64,000 nt of DNA, from positions 11,222,001 to 11,286,000 of the forward strand of contig NC_061126.1 of assembly GCF_905220365.1 (NCBI RefSeq), written 5' to 3'. The translations under genes and the position numbers were made by a program. The first letter of the stretch is position 1, and every line of letters starts with the position of its first letter. Shown here one piece after another: positions 56,380 through 64,000 of this stretch. This DNA comes from Vanessa cardui. Lineage: Eukaryota > Arthropoda > Insecta > Lepidoptera > Nymphalidae. Below the pieces are notes generated by a model. That model was not told the origin of the DNA. It did no database searches and worked only from the letters and a program-made list of their open reading frames with translations.

Positions 56380-57545
56380 ACACGTCCTCTTTAATCCAGA
56401 ACATTTACAACCTTCTCAATACTTTTTGGACTTCCACTGTACGAAGATCTGTACGAAGAGCCTATCGTGAGATTATTTTGGTACAGTCCGAGATGATATC
56501 CATCATCTGCTCGCAGAAACAGAATTGTATAATCGTAATAATTGTCATACGATTGATGTGTTTCAGCGACACCTTCATTGTTTTTGTGTAGCTTAGTGAT
56601 AACATTACCTTGTTTTGTAATTTCTGTACCAATTACAGCAACAACAATTACAGCTGTGAGTTCAGGAGCTATGGGAGCATTAAAACGCCTTTCATGCTCT
56701 GCATTCAATGGCGTTCTCTCTGCATTGATAAAGACTTTGAATCATTTGTTATTTCTTCTTTAATTAAACAATTATTATCTATAATTATCTCTTATAATTA
56801 AACAATTATTTTCTTAAATCATAATCCGAAATTTTGCGATGATTTCTCGATTAGTTGTGGTACTGAACATGCATCGAAGATCAATTTTTCTACGTTGTCC
56901 ATGGAATAAATGTCCAGAAACTGGATTTTATTTAGATACTGGAAGAAGTGAACCAATCATATGATACACTTTAAACGTAGACGCGAAATTACTGTATTGT
57001 ACAATATTTGTTGCTCCTATTGTTGCTGTATAATTTATAATATACTGAAGGAAATATTGAGACTCCTTAGTAGTTCCAATAACGTAGGTAAGAAGAGATT
57101 CTGGTGGTCCAACCAGTTGTCGTAAAACCAATTTTGCCAGTGGAGTAGCACATACCAGCAGTTTATTTTAAACATCATAGCGTGACAATGTGCATACTAT
57201 ATTCATTGAACCAATTATCACATCGGGATGCATCTTGTTATCATAACCTATATCGTAATTCAAGGCTGATTTATTGAGATTGGTTCTAGTTCTTGACTTA
57301 GTCTATTTTAATCATTGATCATCCAGTCGTTGGGCTCGCTCGTCAGGTTTTTCAGTATCTCTTGATGAAGATGCTTGTTTGAAGATCTGAAACTTGATCA
57401 TTACGTTGAGTAACTGTTTTGGCAGCTCTCAAAGTATAAATTCGGATTCTATTTGCTTCTATACGTATTTTTTTAATTGTGTTGTTTCCGTAGCTCTTTT
57501 GCATATATTTGTTGATGTTCCGATCTTTTGTTTCTTCAATGGCAT
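56380..57545 (-). pseudogene. Helitron Rep-type protein, N-terminal part, decayed
   Basis: Minus-strand pieces in order are a start ATG at 57543-57545 (MPLKKQKIGTSTN); a shifted frame with IEANRIRIYTLRAAKT, the basic repeat common near Helitron protein N-termini; 56928-57131 with PPESLLTYVIG, ATNIV and STFKVYHMIGSLLP; and 56391-56750 with LNAEHERRFNAPIAPELTAV, VAETHQSYD and DDGYHLGLYQ. The last group matches the Helitron-like N domain of lepidopteran Helitrons. SGSPKSIEK after a gap corresponds to a later part of that domain, so about 80 codons appear deleted. Several stops and shifts are present. No rolling-circle HUH motif or helicase motifs remain. Confidence 0.75.
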
Positions 57546-58810
57546 GGTGGTTTCTATTTATTTAAATAAGTAGTTTTTTTTTTTGTTATTTGTCTTACGT
57601 TTACATTTCATACTGAAGATTCATTGTTATTGGAGTTATGAGTATAGTTAACAATTATGATTATTGTTTACTTTCTTAAAACGGACAGCTAATCACTTTT
57701 TCAATCACTCAAAATTATTTTAAAATGACAATTATTATTGTTGTGATTATTTTATGTTTATTGACATATGACGGAAATTAAGTTAGTTTGTATGCTTTTT
57801 GAATAGATTTTATTTCATTTTCTTTTTTAATATTTCATAATTATAGAAGTGCATCGTGATACATGTAAGGGCCATCTGTTGGTTATTTTTAAGGTTACGG
57901 ATGAAATAATCACTTTCTCCATAAAACAATAGATATATATATACCAATTTTCATAATACAAACACATCCACTTTTGTATATTATATAGATAGCACATGTT
58001 TTTCCTGTATACAAATTTTTATAAACATCGGTGCAGCTGTTCTCGAGTTTAAGCAGAACATACAGACAGACAGACAAAAATTACAAAAATGGTAAAAATT
58101 ATGTCAGTTAATAATAAAAAGAACATTTATGACGAATTACAACAAAAAATAAGTGTACAGACAGACTCTAGAGATCTATATATAGATACCTTTATTATTA
58201 GCGTATTTCGTGTATAACTTTGGTGTTTCTATATCGATTTCTATGATTCTTTAATATGGAATAGTAAATACTGTTAACTTTTTCAATTTGGGATGATTGA
58301 GAGTGTTATAAACGTAGGAATAGACAAATATAATCAGAAAGCTTCGAACTACTAAGCTATTGGGAGTGTCACGTGGTATTGTGAGTCAACCGTAAAAGAT
58401 AGACATAAGCTGTCATGGGATATTTTTTGTATAATTTTAAGGAGAACATTTACGTAATACATGATTTCTGTGTACCTTTAACCATAAAGGCTGTACACGC
58501 GACGGAAGCTTAAAATAGGGAGTAATTTCTACCGTTTTCCCAACATTTCCCTTCACTGCTCTGCTCCTATTGATTTTAGCGTGATGAAAAGCTCAGGAGT
58601 ATGAAAAATAATTGTACCAAGTTTCGTTAAAATCCGTCGAGTAGTTTTTGTTTCTATAACGGTTATACGGACAGACAGACAGACAGACAAAAATTTTACT
58701 GATTGCATTTTTGCCATCAGTATCGACCCCTGATCACCCCCTGATAGTTATTTTGGAAAAATATTTCATGTACAGAATTGACCTCCCTACAGATTTATTA
58801 TAAGTATAGA
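57546..58810 (-). other. Long 5' noncoding region of Helitron
   Basis: About 1.26 kb before the protein start, shared with 62635-63852. Landmarks on minus are tctgtagggaggtcaattct, gggtgatcaggggtcgatac, (CTGT)n (plus-strand acagacagacag at 58674-58690), actactcgacggattttaac, ttccgtcgcgtgtacagcct, agagtctgtctgtacactta and cagatggcccttacatgta. No long frame lies in it. Retention in two copies suggests that it is a fixed part of the family. Confidence 0.7.
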
Positions 58811-59002
58811 TATGAGCACATGCATAATGTTAACCATGTTACAAGTACTAAATTGTCAAAACGATATCGAATTAGTAATAGAAAGATATGTTTACATTTC
58901 GGTTTAAAAACATAATTAAATAAATAGGGACATTTTTACAACACAAAACTATAACAGATGTTGTATTATGTTATATTATTAATCAAAATAATAAACAATT
59001 AA
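58811..59002. other. No gene recognised
   Basis: AT-rich DNA between the Helitron 5' end and a LINE fragment. Confidence 0.4.
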
Positions 59003-59275
59003 TCCCGGCCTCTAAATTTCACCTTCGGACATCTCGTCGAAATTGGAAGTTTCACCCGCACCACCTCGATGTCCGAAAATCCTCAACAGCGCGATTTCTA
59101 AGTCATTTTCTGCCTCGCACCACCACTTTGTGGAACCAGCTTTCCCCGCCGGTTTTTCGGAACCGATACCAAATGTGAACCTTCATAAAAGAGTGCAATC
59201 CTTCCTTAAAGGCGGGCAACGGACCTGCTATCACTTTCCATCAGGTGAGCTTCCTGCACGTTTGCCACCTATCAT
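59003..59275 (+). pseudogene. LINE reverse transcriptase C-terminal tail and 3' end, copy 2
   Basis: The plus strand reads FLPRTTTLWNQLSP, then VFRNRYQM and a stop. This is the same closing segment as at 35425-35690 but on the opposite strand, and it is followed by ctttccatcaggtgagct and tttgccacctatcatat. A deletion has removed part of the 3' noncoding region compared with copy 1. The 78-codon frame at 59043-59279 is a different frame of the same fragment, not a gene. Confidence 0.65.
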
Positions 59276-59900
59276 ATAAAAAAATATATGTATATATTAC
59301 ATTTTTATATAAGCGAGATCCATAAAGTGTTTAGTTAATTTATTAAACTGAAAAGCTGTTTTCCGTTTTAATTTGTATAAATACACTGGAAACATTTAAC
59401 TTAGCTGCGAATAATTCTAAACGCCTCAAGTTCGTGGTTTCAGATCAACCAATGCTAAATTACTTTCGGCTTCTAGCGGTCTCAAATTGAAACGTCACAT
59501 TCTAACGCGTTTAATTCTAAGCGGCACAAACAAAATATTCAAGCGGTAACTTTGTCGTAGGCTGGAAGTTTCTTTAATTAAATCTCCGACGATTTGAAAA
59601 CATCTGGCCCAGTGCACCGGTGAACTTTGAAGACGATTGTAAGGTATTATCACACTACTGATTTTGAATAGATTTTGAATATTTATAATTTATTTTAAAA
59701 ACTTTCAACTCTTGTGTAATTTAGTCTATTTATGTACGAATTATGTTTCAGTTGGACTTTACCAGGATTAAATGTTCCAATATAATTGCAGTCACGAGAT
59801 AAATAACGTTTTAGTTGCTATGGTGTTATTACTAAATATCACTTACAGTTCTTACTATTAAGGAGTCATGGCATCGAAGACCACTTATTATTAAGTTGAA
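59276..59900. other. No gene recognised; unique-looking block
   Basis: The part 59400-59640 is compositionally balanced (tcggcttctagcggtctcaa, ctggcccagtgcaccggtga) and matches no repeat in the window. It may be conserved noncoding DNA. Confidence 0.35.
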
Positions 59901-60235
59901 TAGTTGTTTGTCTTTTGACTGCCTAGTAGACTGAGTTGATATATGGATATTTGGCCAAAGCCAAAGGTCATGGGTCCAAATCGCAGGTCAGGCCGATTAA
60001 AGGTTTATGAGGGTTTTTTGACCGATGTTGGAAGTTGGTAGCTTGTTGGTAACCACGTTAGTAGTTGGTCCTGTATCTAAACTCTTTCCAGTACAGTCGA
60101 GTTTTCTGTCCAAATATGTAATAGATCTTGTACCGGTGGAACTTGCCTGTCTCTCTTGCCTGGCCTTATTCGGCCAGGATAACGGAAACGATATCAGTTT
60201 AAATATTTGCCTACTTACTATAAATAATTAGTCTT
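59900..60235 (+). mobile_element. Probable tRNA-derived SINE of a fourth family
   Basis: gtagactgagttgatatatg, ggccaaagccaaaggtcatg and ggtccaaatcgcaggtcagg resemble a tRNA-like head with a B box. The body is ggaagttggtagcttgttgg, tagttggtcctgtatctaaa, accggtggaacttgcctgtc and ttcggccaggataacgg. The layout fits a SINE common in butterflies as I recall. The 68-codon frame at 60025-60231 is inside it and is not a gene. Confidence 0.5.
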
Positions 60236-60317
60236 AGCCACTTGTTTCAGAAAATCCAATCGAAATGATTGATTGATTGAAATATGAAAATGAATGAATG
60301 ATTATTGTTACCAAAAT

Positions 60318-60655
60318 ATAGTACGACACAACATAGATGTAGCATCGATCAAATTCGTTAAACCGATTACTGCCGATTCACACAACCAATAGAAACAGCT
60401 CCATATCGCGCCATTCGACGCCATTCGTCGCTCTAGATTCTCGCGTCAGTTCAACCCGAGGCAGCAAGTGCACGTAAATCGACGTGTCAAATTGACAAAT
60501 ATATTAGGTCATATGATATTACAAGTTATTACTTTTGCGTTAAGATCATATTCCATGAGAAATAAATATCGATAGTTTGGGATAGCGTACTTCATTCGGA
60601 TGTGATCGGTTTTACGAATTTAGCCGATGCTACATCTGAGTTGTGTCGTACTGTA
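60318..60655 (+). mobile_element. FB-1 element, copy 3, best preserved
   Basis: The terminal repeats are about 60 bases. Left is agtacgacacaacatagatg, then tagcatcg, attcgttaaaccgat. Right, read on minus, is agtacgacacaactcagatg, then tagcatcgg, attcgtaaaaccgat. The interior has aatagaaacagctccatatc, cgcgccattcgacgccattc, gcaagtgcacgtaaatcgac and gtgtcaaattgacaaatata. It has no coding. The flanks do not show a clean target duplication. Confidence 0.8.
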
Positions 60656-61768
60656 ACTACAATCATAATAGTACATGTATATATCTTTACTATATCTTAG
60701 TTTCCAAGAATGCTGGCTCATAAGTGATGTAAGGATTGGTTAATATTTTTTAAAGTGCCGATGTCTATGTTCAGTGGTAATCACTTACCCTCGGGTGGTC
60801 CATTTACCTGGCAACTCATACAAAAAAGGCAAATAACCTTGACTTTGGTAGATGTAACTTGATTGATGATATAAAGGAGTAAAACGTTAATTATCGTACC
60901 CCAGCGTGGTCTCGGTATAATATCATCTCGACTGTTGTCAGCTAGGGCGGCTAATGAGACTAGCCAGCTGTGCAAACTGTACTAAAAAATACAGGTAATA
61001 AATAAATTCTTTTTTACATATTAAACTATATAATATGGTGTTCATGTTGAAGTTCATTGCCACAAAAAAATATTATTTCTTCAACTAAGAAGATGTTACA
61101 ATTCATACAAAAGACTACTCCACTAACGTTAATAAAGCACAATTATACTATTCAAAAATTGCGGTCTGAGTAATTCCACAGTGAGTATATGCCCTATTCA
61201 GCTTCACTGGCTCCCTAAACCCCGAAGCGTTTCGAACCCCAATTAAGTTAAATTTGTAAAATCCTTCTTTGATTAGGATCCAGCGCTTCTCTTGTTTTCT
61301 CTAGTATAATTGTGGTCTAGCTAGAAATAATTAATATGTAAGTGGAGCGAATTAGGCGGAAAGGCGATAGTGTGTGTAATATCATTAAATATACGTAGCT
61401 AACCTTTTATAAAACATATTAAATTGCCTCATTTTGTGAACTTCAGTGAGTAGGATCTTTATGAATTTAATATATACCTGCTATACTTTACCTCTAAGAA
61501 TTATATTAATGGTAACTCTAATTACAGTAAGGGTGTAAGCTATCGCAAAACCGTATATTAATAAATTCTATAAGAAGCTATAATTTTGAAATGCTTCTAC
61601 CGCCTTTGTCTAGTCAATAGTTTTATATTCGCAGATTCAGATATCATAACTCCAAGCCCTGTGTTAGCTCTATAAAGTTATCGTTGAACTAAAATAAACA
61701 CAGAGGGAACTTTGATCCTGAACTTAAACTATTTCTATTTCTTTATGAACCAACTGAGTTTTTGTGTT
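60656..61768 (+). other. No gene recognised; one SINE-B 3' remnant
   Basis: At 60740-60825 agtgccgatgtctatgttca, gtggtaatcacttaccctcg and ggtggtccatttacc resemble the SINE-B 3' end. The rest is unassigned. A less AT-rich part at 60890-60980 (ccccagcgtggtctcggtat) may be another worn repeat; its 64-codon minus frame is not recognised. Confidence 0.4.
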
Positions 61769-62150
61769 GTTACATCTCGTGCTTGACGGCGAATGAAAAC
61801 ATCGTGAGATAAAGATGGTATAGGTATCATCCATTCATCAGCTGCTTATCATATAATGCAAAGAAACAGTGATTAGTATTCTTGCGTTCCAGTTTGAAGG
61901 GCGAGCGAGCCATTGATATTGCAAGCTCAAAGAATATAACATCTTAGCTCCCAAGGTTGGTGGCGCATTGGAGACGCAAGGAATGGTTATTGCATATGGC
62001 ACCAATATTTATGGGCAATGGTGTTCACTTACTATCAGGTTGTCTATCTCTCTGTCTTCCTATCTACAACATATAGAAAGGAAAAGCGTGGTGAAATAAC
62101 CTTGAAACCTTCTGCCCAATATAAGAGGCCTTAGCCCAGCTGTCTATTAT
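61769..62150 (+). mobile_element. SINE-A copy with SINE-B inside it
   Basis: SINE-A sequence (acatctcgtgcttgacggcg, aatgaaaacatcgtgag) ends at about 61806. SINE-B follows from about 61811 to 62050 (taggtatcatccattcatca, cttgcgttccagtttgaagg, gtggcgcattggagacgcaa, gttcacttactatcagg). SINE-A then resumes at about 62087 (gcgtggtgaaataaccttga, aggccttagcccagct). The two A parts are not adjacent in the family, so about 85 bases of A were lost at the join. Confidence 0.6.
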
Positions 62151-62634
62151 TGGAAGACTACTAATTTGTTTTATACCGAATTCTTCCAGAAACCAATTTG
62201 GTTAAGTTATTTGAAGTTTTATATACCATGGGTATAAACGACACAGTGTATTGGGCTATTTAGAGTTACACATGCTCACACACACATATTACGAACTATT
62301 TATTATTTCTCTCGTCATTCGTCGTGCTACCGCGATCCTAAAGTGGGTCAACATTCGTCCTTCCGCACTCCTTTCCGCCTTTTCCCACTCACCTCTTTCA
62401 TCCTTCCGCATGCGTTCCATTCCAGTTATTACGTATGTTTCACTCCCACATACAATATGTAAACACAACATATATTATAATTAAGAAAGAAATATTTCTA
62501 GTTATATTAATAGTAGATATGTTAGTGATCGTCGAATAATATTATGTAAATGATGTATTACATTTGTTAATTTAGCTAAATGATTTATAATGATACTAAT
62601 TTTTAAATATAATATGATATAATAACTATTCTTA
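62151..62634. other. No gene recognised; small GC-richer patch
   Basis: A patch at 62300-62440 (cattcgtccttccgcactcc, tttccgccttttcccactca) is pyrimidine-rich on plus. Its minus-strand frame reads GMERMRKDERGEWEKAERSA, a charged, low-complexity string that I do not assign. Confidence 0.35.
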
Positions 62635-64000
62635 TCTATACTTATAATAAATCTGTAGGGAGGTCAATTCTGTACATGAAATATTTTTCCAAAAACACTA
62701 TCAGAGGTTGAAGAGGGTTCGATACTGATGACAAAAATACAATCAGTAAAATTTTTGTCTGTCTGTCTGTCTGTCCGTATAACCGTTATAGAAACAAAAA
62801 CTACTCGACGGATTTTAACGAAACTTGGTACAATTATTTTTCATACTCCTGAGCAGGTTATAGTATACTGTTCATCACGCTACAGTCAATAGGAGCAGAG
62901 CAGTGAAGGGAAATGGAGAAGTTACCCCATATTTTGAACTTCCGTCGCGTGTACAACCTTAATGGTTAAAGCTACATAGAAATTGTGTATTACGGAAATG
63001 TTCTCCTTAAAATAAAGTAAAAAATATCCTATGGCAGCTTTTGTCTATCTTTTATGGTTGACTCACAATAACACGTGTCACTCCCAATAGCTTAGTAGTT
63101 CGAAGCTTTCTGATTATATTTGTCTATTCCTGCGTTTATAACACTCTCAATCATCCCAAATTAAAAAAGTTAACAGTATCAACTATTCCATAAAAAAAGA
63201 AGCATAGAAATCGGTATAGAAAAACCAAAGTTATACATTAAATGCACTAATAATAAAGCTATCGCACGTGAATACAAAATCTATACTACAATATAAATCT
63301 CTAGAGTCTGTCTGTACACTTATTTTTGTCGTAATTCGTCATAAGTATTCTTTTTTGATTGACTGACATAATTTTTACGATTTTTGACATTTTTGTCTGT
63401 CTGCTATAACTCGAGAACAGATGCACCGACCTTTATAAAAATTGGTATACAGGAAAACATGTGCTTGCGCAAATGATAGAATATCTATGTACAAAAATGG
63501 ATGTGTTTGTATGTATGTCATCGATAAACTCAGAAACTATTTGATCGGTCATTAAGATTAAATAAATAAAGAGATTATGCTATCCCCATTGATGTAACTC
63601 GCCACCAGGTAGCGCTGAGATATAAATATATCTGCACCGTTCAACCGATATTATTTCGCGTGTATTTTTTCATTATTATTATTATTTTTTTTAATTATTT
63701 CATCCGTATTATTTAAAATAAGCAACAGATGGCCCTTACGAGTATCACGTTGCACTTCTATGCCGATCAACCGATAAGTATAAAATATGCAACAATAAAT
63801 GCAAATCACTGATCATCATTGAATCAAATAATTTATATAAATAGAAAATACCATGCCATTGAAGAAACAAAATATCGGAACACCAACACTATAATATGAG
63901 CAGCGTCATCCAAAAGAGCTACGGAAACAACACACCAACAAGAAATACGTTTAAAAACAAATAGAATCCGAATTTCTACTTTGAGAGTTGCCAAAACAGT
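62635..64000 (+). mobile_element. Helitron, right copy, runs off window
   Basis: Starts with TC at 62635-62636 after an A (tctatacttataataaatct), exactly the start of the left copy on the other strand. The 5' noncoding part runs to 63852, with (CTGT)n at 62757-62776. The protein start follows at ATG 63853-63855 (MPLKKQNIGTPT, then an early stop). The homologous coding continues in shifted frames to the window end (agaatccgaatttctacttt). Compared with the left copy it has an extra segment at about 63525-63670 and many small differences. Whether the rest of the element lies beyond the window cannot be seen. Confidence 0.75.
63853..64000 (+). pseudogene. Start of Helitron Rep-type protein, broken
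   Basis: MPLKKQNIGTPTL is followed directly by TAA. Later homology to the left copy's N-terminal basic region (the tccgaatttctactttgaga equivalent of IRIYTLRAAKT) lies in another frame. The fragment is cut by the window end. At least one stop and one shift show that this copy does not make the family protein from this start. Confidence 0.65.

Larger units (their letters stand above)
55300..58810 (-). mobile_element. Decayed Helitron, left copy, with RTE insertion
   Basis: The minus strand starts with TC at 58810 (tctatacttataataaatct) after an A, and a Helitron 3' end (gcgaagcgggcgggtatagctagt) closes with CTAG at 55300-55303 followed by T. Inside are a ~1.26-kb 5' noncoding part (57546-58810), decayed coding for the Helitron Rep-type N-terminal region (about 56380-57545) and an RTE fragment. 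That the 3' end belongs to this same copy is inferred from orientation and distance. An autonomous Helitron would also encode a helicase domain, which is absent here, so this copy is dead. Confidence 0.7.

Noticed and set aside
58674..58690. (CTGT)n as an independent microsatellite
   Set aside because: The same run is at the same place in the other Helitron copy (62757-62776), so it belongs to the element.
59043..59279. 78-codon frame as a gene
   Set aside because: It is a wrong-frame reading of the LINE reverse transcriptase tail copy 2.
62150..62175. tggaagactactaattt resembles the start of miR-7
   Set aside because: Only about the first ten bases agree, it directly follows a SINE-A remnant, and no complementary arm forms a hairpin within about 100 bases.
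62289..62471. Charged 60-codon minus frame as a coiled-coil peptide gene
   Set aside because: The charge comes from a pyrimidine-rich tract. There is no homology or start context that I can support.
1..64000. CRISPR array, operon or prokaryotic gene order
   Set aside because: No spaced identical repeats, no long ORFs and no ribosome-binding pattern. All features fit an insect nuclear genome.

Overview
The window looks like nuclear DNA of a lepidopteran insect (butterfly or moth). It is strongly AT-rich. It has no operon layout, no long open reading frame and no complete host gene. What can be recognised is dispersed repeat families of the kind that crowd lepidopteran intergenic and intronic DNA: tRNA-derived SINEs, RTE-type and other non-LTR retrotransposon remnants, Helitrons with 5'-TC and CTAG-3' ends, and non-autonomous elements with terminal inverted repeats. 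The organism call rests on family recognition from memory, not on a search.

Layout. 0-5 kb: a GC-rich patch at the left edge, a terminal-inverted-repeat element with a second element inside it, a decayed reverse transcriptase fragment and a LINE 3' tail. 5-13 kb: SINE-A and SINE-B copies, one SINE with an internal inversion, a 23-bp-arm hairpin, and a foldback element (FB-1) inserted in a SINE-B. 13-18 kb: a Helitron-like 5' end, a GC-rich block of unknown origin, a diverged ~182-bp tandem duplication and a 38-bp palindrome. 18.2-19.0 kb: the best coding remnant, a broken retroelement-type ORF with a CCHC knuckle and an RPD...D motif. 19-29 kb: mostly unrecognised AT-rich DNA with SINE, LINE and mini-Helitron fragments, including a full-length SINE-A with a target-site duplication at 26.4 kb. 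29.7-31.6 kb: the most host-gene-like stretch, with a CCAAT/E2F promoter-like cluster and a separate exon-like segment with good splice sites. 32-51 kb: scattered repeats, a SINE-A with a perfect 13-bp target-site duplication (41.6-41.9 kb), an interrupted foldback (46.9 kb) and a GC-rich island with kappaB-like and GGATTA sites (50.7 kb). 52-55 kb: a unique block with a perfect CRE, a palindrome, a second copy of the TIR element and a mini-Helitron. 55.3-64 kb: two inverted copies of one Helitron family, the left one with decayed Rep-protein coding sequence and an RTE inserted in it, the right one running off the window.

Functionally this is best read as a gene-poor interval, intergenic or in a large intron, whose visible history is repeated transposition and nesting. 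Host function is suggested only by sequence signals: one possible promoter and first exon, one possible 5' exon, several GC-rich islands and perfect CRE sites. No rRNA, tRNA gene, CRISPR array or microRNA was found. Copy boundaries of old repeats are approximate, usually within 10-20 bases.
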